Positions 33,380 through 46,707 of a stretch of 64,000 nucleotides of DNA are shown piece by piece. The stretch's first letter is position 1; every line of letters starts with the position of its first letter. Under the pieces are notes generated by a model. It was not told the origin of the DNA. It saw nothing but the letters and a program-made list of their open reading frames with translations, and searched no databases. Source of the DNA: Aulostomus chinensis (Eukaryota > Chordata > Actinopteri > Syngnathiformes > Aulostomidae); contig JBBMOA010000018.1 in the NCBI GenBank assembly GCA_037954235.1, positions 11,542,001 to 11,606,000 of the forward strand. Reading direction: 5' to 3'. A program made the position numbers and the translations under genes.

Positions 33380-33500
33380 AGGTAACACTTAACCATACGG
33401 GTACAAAAATAATCGTTAGTTAATGCTTTGTTAAGTATTAGTTAACAGTAAATTCATTTGCTAAAATCATTTAACAAATGTTTTAATGTTAACTTCCCAG
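33380..33500. repeat. Fish DNA-transposon-like repeat remnant
   Basis: 'GGTAACACTTAACCATACGG' followed by 'GTACA' and then repeated GTTAGTTAA/GTTAAC words resembles a common fish non-autonomous DNA-transposon repeat starting GGTAACACTTTA. Only one end is recognisable. Confidence 0.5.
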
Positions 33501-33593
33501 GTTACAGCACAGATGGATGGAATACTATGGAAGGTTGGTGTGTGAGTAGGGTGTTATTCAGGAATACCAACTTTAGAGAGCTGCTGACTGCCA

Positions 33594-33795
33594 GTTAGCT
33601 TAGCTCAATGAATGAGAGTGGATGGGAAGTGTTAGCATACCTCTAAAGTCATCAAAATACACAAGAGCGACTGTGACTCCTCATGGTAGAAGACTTCGTA
33701 ACTAAACGGAATAAACTAGCGTGAGCAGTGGAGGGGCATGATGATAGAGGTATGCTAACTTTCCCATCCACTACAATTCATTATGCTAAGCTAAC
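33594..33795. mobile_element. Foldback (MITE-like) element with about 51-bp arms
   Basis: 33594-33645 and 33745-33795 are inverted copies at roughly 88% identity, sharing GTTAGCTTAGC...AATGAAT...GTGGATGGGAA...TTAGCATACCTCTA. They are separated by about 100 nt. Sequence just right of the arm (GTGGGTCTCAGCT, ACACAGAGGAG) also occurs in the element at 59035, so the two are related. Confidence 0.72.
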
Positions 33796-33859
33796 AAGCA
33801 GCCTGTGTCTGTGGGTCTCAGCTGTCTGACGCGCACACAGAGGAGTGAGCCTTCACAGT

Positions 33860-34140
33860 CTGTCATGATTTGTGCTGAAATGAAGCTCAAATCTCTTCCA
33901 TCCCATCATGCATCTGGCTGAGACATGTCTCGGTTTAAACCATTCTGTAAGACAGGAGAGGTTTACTCAACATTATTACATAGTGATCATCAGTTATGGT
34001 TATCTGTCCTGCCCATCACTCCATTCTTGCCCCTTATCTTGTTGGAAAGAGAAAAAAATATAAAGGCAGTAAAAAGGAGTAAGGAAGGGAGGTGAAATGT
34101 GTGCTGGACTGCCTGGGAAAGAAACGGACCTGGCTTCACA

Positions 34141-34141
<1 letters not shown>
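33860..34141. other. Intergenic, no gene seen
   Basis: Unique-looking sequence between the foldback element and a long CA array. Nothing recognised. Confidence 0.5.

Positions 34142-34211
<70 letters not shown>
34142..34211. repeat. (CA)35 microsatellite
   Basis: Seventy uninterrupted nucleotides, one of the longest arrays in the window. It opens a 3-kb zone rich in unusual DNA-structure motifs. Confidence 0.98.
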
Positions 34212-34212
<1 letters not shown>

Positions 34213-34587
34213 CCAGCATCAGCATATGTGTGAGCATGTGAGTGCATTTACTTGCATGGGAGTGCGTATATGTGTGCGTGACTGGGAGAGAGCACAAAGA
34301 GGAGAGAAGTGTTTCAAAGAAGAGAATTAGACGGGATAACAGAGGAACGCGTGAGAGGGAGGAGAGAAATCAAGGACAGGCTGTGCGAGTTGAGGGATTG
34401 CGATGAAAGAGGAGTGTAACTGTGTGGACTGAAGCTCTACAGGTGCAGCAGAGGAGAAGCAGAAAGGAAGGTGGGGGTGGGGTGGGGGGTGCAATCGATT
34501 CAGTTTAGAAGTGACACCAAAACCTCAGTGAACAAAACTTTTCAGGGGCAAAGAGGGCAAAGGGAGTCATCATAAAAGTAGGAATGA

Positions 34588-34612
34588 GGGGGATGGGGGT
34601 GGGGTGGGGGGG
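34588..34612 (+). other. G-quadruplex motif
   Basis: Four G runs (5, 5, 4, 7) with loops of 2, 1 and 1 nt. Confidence 0.75.
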
Positions 34613-36016
34613 TTGAAGGCTGCGATCCAGATGAAAAGGAAAAAAAAAAAAGCCTGATGTGGAAAAAGAGCTGCAGAGCTGCTCGTCCCCTGGCTGGGCG
34701 TGGGTCAGAGTCGGAGTAAACAAACCCACAGCTTAGCAGCACGTTTGATCTGTTCAACGCCGATACACTGAGAGGAGTAAACAGAAAAATGAGCCTGGGT
34801 CAGCTATGGGGGGGTGTATGTGAGGAATGGTGGGACACACACACACACACACACACACATACATAAGTTCGATATTGAGCTCCTCAAACTATCCTCACTT
34901 CACGTTTCACGGCGCTCTCCAACAAGGTTCTTCCGGATTAGTTAAGGACGGTGAACTATATATAAGTTCCATACTTTCCTCACTGAGGAAAACCTCCAAA
35001 GATGAAGTTAGAGGTCTAAAAACGGTTCTTGTCTCTCCTCTACATGGGAACCTACGTGAGAACCTTAGAACTGCTCTGGTATTTTCTCTATTCTCAAATC
35101 CGCTCATGTTTTCAGGGAGCACCTTCGCCAGATGAGTTGTGGTGGATCCACCAGCGTCACATATTGAGGCCTTGATAGAGAGAGGGGTTTTTTTGGAGGG
35201 GGGGGGGGGGTTAACTGTATCAGTATCTCAGAAAAGATCCTTTTCCAACAGTAACTTTAATTTATAAAGGTTGTTGTCAGCGAACAACAATAAAACCCAT
35301 TTTTCCAAACTACCAAACAACATTAATCACCATTTAATTCACTTTCTGCTGGAGTTGCTGATGATGTGGCGCTGACGCCGCCGTCGTAACAGGAACGTGA
35401 AGCATCATTTCAGTTATTTCTACAAGGTGGAGTTGTTTGAAAAACATGATGTCACATCTTTGTGAATCTGAACGTGATAAAACATGATGAGCGTGTTCGG
35501 AGCTTTGGAGTGTTTCGCTGTTTCTTTTACTTTCAAATTTGTCCAAATTGAAAACTAAAACAAGATTTCAAGGTTGCATTTTTTTTGGCAAGCTGTGACT
35601 TCATATTATTCAAGCAAATCTCAAGAAGGAATCATATTTCTTTCCCTCAATTATTCAGGGCTCTGACAGATTTATTAGAGCTTTAAAGATGACGATCATT
35701 AGGTAACATGACGACTTTCATAGGAAGGATACTGTTTTAAGAGTGTGACACCCCAGTGATAAAAGCCTGCGTGTCAAACTTGTCAAAGACACAATCCTGC
35801 GTTTATCAGACTGCTCTCTTTGAACATCAGAGGCGCGGCGTTACTTTTGTGGACCTTGGCTACCTTTGAACGCTCGTTACTTGGCAGAAAAAGAAGCACG
35901 TCAGGCGGAAGAATCTTAATGACACGCCTTTGCCTGTTTTTTTTTTTTTTTTTTTAGCCTTGAAGAAGTTAAAATTAGTCTTTAAAAGGCAAAATCTAAA
36001 GCCGGGAGCATGAAAA

Positions 36017-36043
36017 GGGGGTGGGGGGGTGGGGGGGGTGGGG
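36017..36043 (+). other. G-quadruplex motif, single-nucleotide loops
   Basis: Four G runs (5, 7, 8, 4) are separated by single T residues. Single-nucleotide loops are the most stable G4 class. It is 200 nt before a (TG)30 array. Confidence 0.8.
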
Positions 36044-36236
36044 CAGAATGAAATGTCGGCACTGCAGTGTTAAAAGGGAGATGGGAGATGAGAGATCCTG
36101 GGGTCTGACTTTGGTGTGACTTCAAAAGGCTGTGTTTAAAGCGGCGGGCCTTAATGCTGGCCTGATAGCAGAACTGTCATGTCTGTGTGACCTCCCACAG
36201 CTGGCCAGCCAGGGACACAGGACTCATGCCGCGAGT

Positions 36237-36241
<5 letters not shown>

Positions 36242-36302
<61 letters not shown>
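36242..36302. repeat. (TG)30 microsatellite
   Basis: Sixty-one nearly perfect nucleotides, first of two TG arrays 140 nt apart. Confidence 0.97.
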
Positions 36303-36305
<3 letters not shown>

Positions 36306-36439
36306 TGCGACTTCTAGATGTGTAGGCTTGTTTGCTTTTTGTATGTTTGTGTGTCAGCACTCTGGCGGCTCTTGCTGTGTGTCTTGATGTGATTGTCTGT
36401 GTGCCCTTTAATGTTTGTGTTTTGATGTATGTGTTTTCA

Positions 36440-36450
36440 TGTGTGTGTGT

Positions 36451-36514
<64 letters not shown>
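36440..36514. repeat. (TG)37 microsatellite, one interruption
   Basis: TG array broken once by TATG at about 36454. Same orientation as the array at 36242. Confidence 0.97.
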
Positions 36515-36515
<1 letters not shown>

Positions 36516-37049
36516 CACAGAGGTTGAAGATCTGAGCCAGGCGCTGCCCTCTCTCCCTATGCACAGGGGCCTTTTTTCCTTCTTGTTAAGATTCAAACGC
36601 TGATAGGCTTTGAACTGCAGCTGTAGACTCTGCAGTCATTTCACCACTTTAGCTCAACTAGCTAAAGTTGTCCTTGTGTTGCCTGCCATGCTATCAACGC
36701 CGCTATTACCAAACCGTCACGTGGCGTGCAGCACAACTTAAAAGCTGGGTTTTACCTTCGATGTAGCGAAACAGATGACTGGTATGAACGTGATCCAATC
36801 CCGTTGTGGATTAAAAAAAAAGGTGTAGGGATCACATCTGCTTTTGTCCTCACTGAAATATCTCAAAGAACTGTAAGATTCAGGATGGAACTTTTCATAA
36901 TTTCTCTGTGTTCAGAAGCTGAGAGAGCAAGAATCATGGGTATAGTCAATCAATAACGTATTCAGAATAAGGTCGTGAAGGCATCGGGCCTCTTCCAGGT
37001 GCCACTGCGCATATCTTTCCACACATCCTCCTGTTACCACGGAGACCTG

Positions 37050-37050
<1 letters not shown>

Positions 37051-37107
<57 letters not shown>
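37051..37107. repeat. (CA)28 microsatellite
   Basis: CA array in inverted orientation relative to the TG arrays at 36242 and 36440, so the strands could pair at a distance. Confidence 0.97.
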
Positions 37108-37109
<2 letters not shown>

Positions 37110-40100
37110 CACAAAAAGAAAAATGACAAGAAAACCCTACGTGAGAGGATGAGAAAAAGACAAGGACATCATTCAACAGGGTCGAAAGGAGAGGACAGAG
37201 GTCCTGGTGGATGAAGATCCAAATCCAGAACATCTAGAACTGGATACCCATGACCATGTAGAGAACGTTCAACTGGCACCAGGCCCAGAAAGAGCAAAGA
37301 GACGGGTAATTAGCGTAATTAACTAAGGGATGAGACCTTTTTATTGTTTTCGACTAAAAGGAATCAATAGAGATGGACTGAAATCCAGCTAGGAGTCATG
37401 TGATCTGGATCGTGGATCTATTTATGGTGGTTGAGAAGTAATTTTATGAGTGGATTTTGGTGATACTACACTCTTATTGTGTAACACGGTGCCATGCCAT
37501 TATTTTCCATGCGTAAGCTCTAAACAGAAGTTGCTTGGTTTGATTTGGATTTTGTTCTCTAGTCAGTTCCTGTCTTATTTTGAAATTTCACTCCCCTCCT
37601 CTGTCTGGCTTTGCGTTAATTCCTTTCTTTGTCTGTTTCCCACCTTTTTTCCGTTTCCCTTCTTCTTTTTAAAAATGGCTCACCTGTGTCTTGGCAGTTA
37701 ATCAGTCCTCCAAAGCCCCCCCCCCCACCATTCTGTTTCTTGTCCAATCAGCTCCTTCGGCATCCCTCCTGTTCTCACACCTGTTTCTCGTTGTGCCGTT
37801 AGATGAGTTTGTATTTGGTTTGTGTTTCTCCTGTCAGTCTTTGTTGCGTTTTACCATCCCTTCCTACTTGTTTCCTCAGCATCTCAAGAACTTTAAGTTA
37901 AGTCTGCTTTGTTTTAAAGTTTAGTTCCAGGTCTGTTTTTACTTTTGCTGCCTCCTGTCTGCATCCGTCTCCACTTCAGTCTTGACAGGTAAGCAGCATT
38001 TCTCCTGTTAGGAAGAGTCAGTCAAGCTTGGATGATGACGTTGATGGTGATGACGATGGTCGTGACAGTGACACGTGGCTGTGTGTGGCTTGACACGTGC
38101 TGATGCGAGCCCGCTCTCTGAAGCAGGAGGTGGTGAGAATGCACCAGTAATCTGGATGCCAGATGCTGTAAAAAGGAGAGCCTCATTGTGATATTTTTTA
38201 AAATTTGTTCTGCACAACATTAGATATATTCATCATTAGTTATGCAGGTTAATATCCGCGTGTCATTGGTATCAGCAGTCGATTGCCAATATTAATATCA
38301 GCACAGCAAATCAATGGTAGTTTTTCATTTATTTGTGGCAACAATGAGATTTTCAAAATGTCTTGGAAATAAAGAGAAATTGTCACCCTTTCAAATCCAA
38401 CTTGTTTATGGGTTTTTCAGTGTGGACAAAATTGTAATATTAGTGTAAACTTTCCATGGATGGAATATTTCAGTTATTGGCCAAATCAACAGTAAAATAA
38501 AAATCCAATATTGTGCATCCCAAACTTATTGTACATCTGGCAACCCTGGTCAGCAACGTCAACCTTTTATGTAAATGCTTCATTCTTAGATTTTTATTGT
38601 CATCATGTTACAGAAAGCTGCTTTAAGAACGTGCTGCGTCTTTGAAACGTGCATCAGCTTCCTTTTAATGTAATGGAAAAAATTACTAATTACCATCTTG
38701 AATTGTGTGTGTGTGTGTGTGTGTACAAATAAAACCATGTTGCATGTATTTCTTCTACTTATCTGCTCGAGCTGGCAGGTGAGGAAGGCGGTGTAGTCTC
38801 TTTAAAGTCCAGCCGGCAGGATACTGCTGCGAGCTTGCCTCTCTTCTCCTGCACTTGTTTGTTCTCATTTCATCTCTTGCTATCTCCTCTCGGGAGAGAG
38901 AGTGCGGACTGAGCAGATGTTGTGAGGAGACCACTACACACACACAGACACACACACACACACACGCGCGCGTGCATGCGCATAGCTTTGACACACCTTG
39001 TGTCCTTTTGTGCATTTATGTTCTGCAGTACAGAGTGGAGCCCATCAGGGAACCTTTCACTGCATATGCATCCTGCCACGTCCATATTTTGATTCCTGTT
39101 TTGAACTATGCTGGAGAAGGCGCCTGTATGTTCCTGTATCAGTTGATCAAATGAAAAGTTTCCAGTGGTCACCTCCCGGCTCCTCACTGAGCGTCCGTTC
39201 AGCTGACAGCGGGAGAGCGAGGGAACCATCGGGAGACGCTCCTGTCACACCCCGATCCCTGCTTTGATGAGTCACATCAAACGACGCTCATATCTGTCAT
39301 CCTCAAAGGAAAAAAATTGGGGGGATGTGTGTGTAGAGGACACACTAAAAAAAAAAGAGAGAGAGAGAGAATTAATAGACACTTTTGTTTTACAGCTCTG
39401 ATATATTTAAAAGTGTGAGATACAAGGATTAAGGCTCAGAATTGTGTGTTTTTGTTGAGATGCAAGTTGCCAGGCTGAGATAATTGACTTCTGAGGGGGA
39501 TATTAAGTCCTTGGAAGTCTCTCACCAGGCTATTGACGGGCAGAGATTTAGCCACTATCCTGCCTTTTTTTTTAAATGGTGAATTTGCATATCAGACATT
39601 AGAGCAACTGTTTCTGCAGTTTATGCCATCTCTTCGTGTGTGTGTGTGTGTGTGAGACGTGTCTGCATGATAGCACACCGCAGAGAGCAGAAACATGAAA
39701 GTCTGATAGACGGATGGTGATACCGACTGGATTTGAAGCTACTGTTCACTCCTCCTGTCTTGCTGCTGGTATATGATCAGAATTGCAGCGTTTGTTGATG
39801 ATGTTCCCTTAAACACCCCCCCCCCCCGACTCCTACCCTCCCCACCTTCCATCGTTTGGTCCCTCTGGCTCTTGTTGTCATTGTGCTGAAACTACAGCTG
39901 CCAATAAAGAGGCTTTTTCCTGTGATGAAGATTTAATGTGCTCAAATGGCATATGTTTGCCCTGGTTGCTGCTTTCTCAATCAGATCAGACAGAAGGTAG
40001 GAGACATGCATTTATTCATGGTTTCCTCCTGATTCTGCTGGCGCTGGAGTCACACGGTGAAGTTCCAGCTTTGGTACGTTGGTCCAGGTTACTTCTGTCC

Positions 40101-40120
40101 CATTTTTGTCCACGCCAAGC
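37108..40120. other. Intergenic, no gene seen
   Basis: Minor simple repeats at 38704-38724 (TG), 38936-38970 (CA then CG) and 39639-39653 (TG). An exon-like acceptor (TGTTCTGCAG at 39019-39028) is followed by about 40 open codons with no recognisable domain. Confidence 0.5.
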
Positions 40121-40147
40121 TTTTTTTTTTTTTTTTTTTTTTTTTTT
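40121..40147. repeat. T27 homopolymer
   Basis: Twenty-seven T residues. It could be the complement of the poly(A) end of an old retroposed copy, but no source sequence is recognised beside it. Confidence 0.9.
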
Positions 40148-40529
40148 CCTTTTCTTTTCTTCAACTCCACCAGTCAGATTATGGAGAGACCTGTGTTTAT
40201 GGCATGTCATCTGATGGCCACTCAAAGGTTTAGATTGAATTGAACATGCAGCACTTTCTTAAACAAAATGGCCCCCTCCCTTTTTTTTTTCATCTCCAAG
40301 TGGAAGCTTTAATTGCATGGTTCCAGGGGGGAAAGAGCATACGAGGAGACTTCGAGAGAGATGTGAAGCTTTATCTCTTTTTTTTGTGGAAAGGATGACG
40401 GGAGAAGATTGTGTGATGTTGAAGAAAGTTAAACCAGTGGTAAGGAGTGGTGTGTATGTGGTTTGGTGTTGTGTTTTTTTTTTTAATGTGTCCATACCAC
40501 CCTCGTGTCTCTGCTCTCTGTGTCGTTCA

Positions 40530-40850
40530 GATGAAGGTGATCAGGCGTCCTGTGCCAGCACGGAGCCTGGCTGGCTGATTAAAAATGCTAATGTCTCCCG
40601 CCGGGTCTTTGATGCGGGGACCCAGGCGCTCAAAGCCAGCCAAGGTTACCGAGGGCCTGTGTAATCCTTTATTCGGGGGCCGACGCTGAGAGCCGCCCAG
40701 CTGAGAGCCCTGACAGTCACAATCAATCATGTCAGGGACGCATCATACAGGTCTGCTGACCCCCTGCAACACACTCCGCTTTAATTAGCAAATGAAGGAG
40801 CTGCACACACAAATTAAAAGACGAGTGACAAATTGGCTGGGGGAAAAAAG
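40530..40850. promoter_or_regulatory. Possible conserved non-coding element
   Basis: Repeat-free, compositionally complex DNA, unlike the microsatellite-rich surroundings. It carries GATTAAAAATGCTAATG, CTTTGATG, TTTATTCGGGG, CAATCAATCA and TTTAATTAGCAAATGA words (homeobox, TCF-like). No coding signature. The call rests only on appearance. Confidence 0.25.
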
Positions 40851-42527
40851 AAAACAGCATAAAGTGACTTTGTGAGGCATCGGGGAACCACACAAGCACC
40901 CAGAACAGTTCCAGTTCCCCTCAATTCTTCCAAAAGATACATTTGGAGTTCAGATGATGGCAGCGGTTCAATTACTTTGACTGGCAGCGTATGGTCATAG
41001 GAAGTCATGTTCTTGTATTATGTGCTGCATCATTGTGGAAGGGACTGAAATGTTTCATCAAGGCAGGGAATTTCATGGGGACAAGTGGACCGTAGTGTCA
41101 TGGAGCCTGGACCTCCTCACTTTGGGGGCAGTCTGACTCCTAGTGTTCTCTTGGGAGACGACACATGCAACACGAAGCAAAGACCAGAGCAAAGCCCTCC
41201 TCCTCCCTGACTGATGAACTTCAGGTCCAGGTAGCAGTGCAGGTCAAAAGGCTGCTGACTTCAGATCAGTGAAGCTTGATTTGGGTAAACGTGTCTGCAG
41301 GAGGATGGTGGCTGCCATGTTAGGCTGAGCACAGTCAACTAAGGTGTAAAGCTATGTTGAGATGATTATGATGCAGCGTTCTTGGTATGAACCTGAAGCT
41401 GAGAGGTTCAGTCTTACTCTCGCTATGTTGCCTTGATGTTTGTTCTGGTGACGGTTTCATTGCTCTAATAACCAACAGGACTTGGACCACCACAGAAAAT
41501 TGCCTATGAACACTTAATTTCCAGGAACTTCAATTACCCACACACGAACATCCCATGATCATAAACTACCTTTCAAGTAACTGTGGTTTTTCTTCCACTG
41601 ACCTCCCAAATGTGCATTTATCTTTGTAAGGAGTGTTTATGCACTGCAAGCGCTCACGGATATCCCTCTCCCCAGGATGTAACCATAGACGACTGATCCT
41701 GCAGACAGTTCGATCACATCCGGCATCGACATTCTCTGCTCTTTCTTGATTATCTCACTAATGAACAGGCATCACATGTGCAGAGATTCTGACCTTAATT
41801 CATCATTTGGTTACAAAGTTCCAGTGGAGCTGGACTTGAAGCTCGATGAAGTCACTGAGTCAGACTGATGGGTTGTCCCGATAATGCAAATGAGGAGGAA
41901 TCGATTTGTCTGTTTGGCTCCGCTCGGCTGCCCAGATATACGTCGGTTTCTGCCGTAGTTTTGCCCACCGTGACTCCCCCCGACTATGTGCTGTTGACTT
42001 TTAGGTTGAACACACAATAGCAGCAGCACTACAGAACGTGGGCCAACAGTCGCACTGTTCAGGCCCTGCTGAAAATGTTAGTCTGACTTTGAAAAGTACA
42101 AGTTTTTAAGTCCAGTTTTTAGTCGGAACTAACAAGAATTAGACTTCTTCCTGATATCGTCCTTTCCTCTGGTCTGTTCCTTCACCTGCATTTGTGTAAT
42201 ATCCTCCTGATTGGGAATGATGGGTGATCGGCATCAAGCTGACTCTGTATACGTGTGTGTGTGTGTGTGTGTGTAGGTCGTTGCCATGATCACGTCACTA
42301 GCGCTTCTGATCACTTTATTCTTCAAAGCTGGGACACTTAAAAAAAAGAAAGAAAGATGGAGAACAAGAGGTGTGTGTGTGTGTGTGCGTGCGTGCATGT
42401 ATGTGTGGAGGAGGTTGAAGGATAGCAGAGGATTAAGATGGGGGTTGTTTTGAAGTTTGCTTGACAACATGTTAACAAAGCTTGCCTAATCCTCAGATGG
42501 AAGGCTGGGCAAGAGCTGTGATGATGC

Positions 42528-42560
<33 letters not shown>

Positions 42561-44804
42561 CATAGTAAGGTCTTGCCTGACTTGGAACAACTACATGGCA
42601 ACACAAGGCTATGGCTCCCCGCCAACACTTCCATCCACAACATCTCGCTCGCATCATGAAAATCAAGCATTCAGCTTGGAGTCACACTTTAATTCCTGAT
42701 TAAAGCTGTTGCAAGGTAACTTTAATTTGATATAAAATGGAGCACAAGAGATACTGGAGCACGACTGCCTCTAAATTAGCTGTCACAAATACCACAAATT
42801 GTGCTCGTACTGCGGGCCTTCAGCTGAGAAACTTTCCAACAGGTTCTTTTGTCAAACTGCAAGACGTCATTGTGCAGAGTGAGACTCAGGCTGGAATTAA
42901 GGGTGTTTGTGTTCTCTTAACTGTAAAATAAGTCATTTCTCAATTTATCCAAATCCAGCCACTTTTTTTTTTCTTTGGAATTGATCTCTACCTCCGTAGC
43001 ATCTGCAGGCGTTTCAGCCGGCCAGTTCATCAGGAGACCTCCCAGTGCTCTCCTGCTGGTACACACCACCTGCTCAGTTTTAGTCAACACACAGTTTTCA
43101 GTTCTATTACATACTTTAAGTAGCTGATATTAGAATCCAGTGCAGGCTTGCAGATGTGGAGCTTCCCTCCGGAGTTTCTTTGCTCTTTGTAAGAAACTTC
43201 TGAATCTGCTGCGCGCACACACACACACACACACAGTCGGCTCGACTCCAAACAATACCTGAGCATACCTTATTTTCCTGCTGTCATGCTCTGCTTTTAT
43301 TTTGTATATTCTTGGCTTCCTCAGCCTCGAGCGCTTGGCACAAAGCTTCTGTGTGGCCTCATCATCATCCACTGTACTCAAAAATAGTGCTGCTCTGAGT
43401 CCTGACAGTGGAGCAGTGTGGTTGCAAGGCAGTTCAAAGGAGACAGTTCAGACCAAGTGTGTGTGTGTGTGTGTGTGTGTGTATGCATCTGTGTGTTTCT
43501 TGTTGTTTTGTTTTTTTTCCTCCAGCCTTGATGAGAGCAGGTACCTGCTGGAATGAATGTGATTACTTCCTGGAAAGGAGCGCGGAGGTGATCACTTTGG
43601 CGTGAAACAACCTGTAACCTCTCTTCCTCCCTCCTCCACTTTACTCACCTTTTCTGGTGCCACACGTCAAGAGGTGGCAGGAATGCAGGAAAGGGGAAAC
43701 AAACAGAGAGTGTCGTTCTCCCCGGAGCTATCTGGCAGGGTTGGATTACAAACCCAGCACACACAAATGCACGTACACACAACTCTTTGTTGTGAATCTA
43801 CCTCTTGTCTCCTCTTCTTGTGGCTGAAATGTGAGAATTCTCTGGCTTGGGGGCTTGGCTAAGGTTGGGGCTTAACACAACCTCCACCATTAAAAAATGT
43901 AGAAATTCTTAAGCCTTTCAGGAAGCATGCGTCCATCTCCCAGCTCTCTGAAATGCTGATAGAGATGTTGTGAATGTACATGGAAAAATGAAGGTAATCT
44001 GCGAGGGAGATGCAGCCAGCGAAACATTTTAGCTACAAGTCAGTAAACCAGACAGTCCAAGTGAAAAGAGAAGACAAGCAAAGCCAGAGAGGGCGTCCGA
44101 CGGCGGCTGAGACGCCAAAGCAGGCGACACTTTAATTACCTGTGTGTGTGTGTGCGCAGTGCCAGACATGTTTCACCAGATAGGATGACTGTCACCTCTC
44201 ATCCTCTCAAATATACCCAGCCCTCCTCCTCCTCTCGGCCAGACCGTACAGAGTTTCAGCAGCAGACTTTTCGACACATTTCAGCCTTGTGTACACAAAG
44301 ATATGCAGCCTTTATTTTCCTCTGCAGGGCTGTAAGTATATCCTCTTCATCTTTTTAACAAAAAAAATCTTTCCCTGTGACCACGTTTTCACACGAGTTT
44401 ACACTTATTTGGTTAAAAGCGAGGGATTGTCCACATTTAGTATCAATAGAAGGCCGCGGGGGTGACGCAGGCCAAACAGGAAGTTAGCATTACCACGGGG
44501 CAGAGATGGAAAAACAGTGGTTGAAGGATGCAGTTTAATAAAAGCAGGTTTTTGTCTCTCGGTTTTCCCTCTTGGTTTTAAGGGTTCAGCCATTATTTCC
44601 AGAGGCCATGATAATAAATTTATATAATGGCAAAATGCACACACCTCTGGAATAAATTCAAGTTCATGCAACGACCATGAGGAGAAGAAAAGGTTAATCG
44701 TGGCTTTGCTGCCTGTCATCGCAGTTTACAGACTTGGCTCCTGCTTCAACATTATTCTAGTAATCTCACCTCCCAAGAGAAATGAGCACATTAATGATTT
44801 GGAT

Positions 44805-44841
<37 letters not shown>

Positions 44842-46674
44842 TCACGTGTCCCATTAGATGATTTCATCAAAAAAAAAAACCTCTACTATTTAGCTCTTTG
44901 ACTTCATCTGAACTAGTTCAGTTTTTATCTGTTTTCAGTGTTAATCAGAATTTTACTTAACTTGCCTGCAGTTTTTCTTTATTTAGGCTTTGCAGACATT
45001 TGTTTTACGTCTTTTAACCCTCACTGAGGGGTGAATAAAGGTTTCTTATCTTACAATCATCGCCGAACTGTAACCTAAACCACAATCTCTCCACACTTGG
45101 AACTTTGCTGTGCCTTGAGCTAGTTCGCCAGTGTCATCTTGGTGGGTCGTCATAAGTTTCAGTTTCACATCACTACCTGTTACACAGAATGTGAAATGCA
45201 AAACAATACTGATGTAAATCGATGGAGCAGGTTGGTACCAACAAGCACCTGACAGCACAGTTGGTCCTGCTAACGTCATATTTAACGACATCAACCTAAC
45301 AGGACACGAACAGCGTGGAATCCATCATGAAACATTAGTGTCTAATGTTCCAAGAAGCAGCTGTCTATGAATATTCCAACAAAATAAATGTTTCTGAACT
45401 ACAAAACGGCATTTGTCGACGCAGGGATGTAGTGATGGTTATTATTGGGATGTCATTTAAGCACATGATGTGCTACATAATTTAGTGTCTTGGGCCGTTA
45501 TGTGTTTCTACGTGATAAACTTGGTGGACGGATCTACTCACTTCTTGTGACTCTGTAACAAATAATAGAGCAACAGCTGCTCCAGTCACCCACTGGATCT
45601 GCTCTTCTCTGCGCCCGCTGCTGATGACTCTCCTCTCTGACTTCTTCACCAGTCCTGCCCTCCTGACCCCTCACCTGCACACGCTGACTCAAGGTGTCCC
45701 CTTACCCTCCTCGCTTTACTCCCTTCCCCTCTGCCAAGTACCGCTGATATGCACAAACACACACCTGCAGGCAACAATAGAAGCTTTATTCATGGGCACG
45801 CTGCTGATCCAGCCGGCCCTCTATCAACGACTGCGATCTGGACGTGGGCAGCTGCCAAGCTAAGACCACAGTGCTACTGAGAGTTAGTTAAAAGTACGCC
45901 AGTCGAAGCGCCACATGACGTTTTTGCTTTCATCTCTGGCTTAAATAGTGACCTCATTAGCCAAAACAAGGATATTATCCAGAGTGTCATAGCGCTTTCA
46001 CATAGTCTGTAGATACAGTTTCCCTCAGCGCACTCCTCTAAATAGAAAGAACAACATTGGGAGAAAAATCTGAAGTCAGCAGTCTGATATAACAGTCTAC
46101 TGTCATTATGTTTGGGATGCTGAAGCCAGATTGAACCGCGGCTAAATCCTGTGTTTTCTGCTTTCCGGTGCAGGCTCAGCCTCAGACATAACACAACGTC
46201 CCCACGGCGATGACATCACTGTCTAAATAACATGCTTGTTGGGAATCTCCCTTGATGTCCATAGCTGTACTGAGGGATGAAAGCGGGGGCATGAAAGAGG
46301 CCAAAAGCCATCAGATGCGTCTTGGAGAACAGCCCTTGGCTTCAAAGGCAAACCTCAGGCGCTGTGTGACAGAGAACAACAGCTGATGATGTCACTCAGG
46401 GCGCATTTAAATAACTGTCCTTCTCAAATCAGAAAAAAGAGAAGACGATGGGGTTTTAATGAGGAAGAGCATTTCAGAGTGCACGGTGGGTTCACGGGAG
46501 CGTGTTTGTGTACACATGAGGGTACCAGGTGAGTTCAGAGCTACAGGGAGCGTTCCGTGTTTGGGATAGGAGGGAAAGATAAATAAGCTCGGATGGCTGT
46601 TCAAAGAGAGTCGAGGAGGAAATGGGAATGCTGGATTCCTGAAGGAAAATCTGTGTCTTTCCCTCACGTGGCGT

Positions 46675-46707
<33 letters not shown>

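Larger units (their letters stand above)
34212..36241. other. Intergenic, G-rich tracts
   Basis: No gene seen. It contains G-rich motifs at 34473-34489, 34588-34612, 35198-35210 (G13) and 36017-36043, a short (CA)n at 34836-34858, A11 at 34640-34650 and T15-type tracts near 35938-35955. Confidence 0.6.

Noticed and set aside
36151..36603. Several overlapping open stretches on both strands
   Set aside because: They are translations of TG/CA repeats (Cys-Val or His-Thr runs), not genes. The same applies to similar stretches at 595-833, 8937-9617, 34097-34330 and 36912-37233.
39019..39154. Exon-like acceptor followed by about 40 open codons
   Set aside because: The peptide matches no family I know and there is no partner exon nearby.
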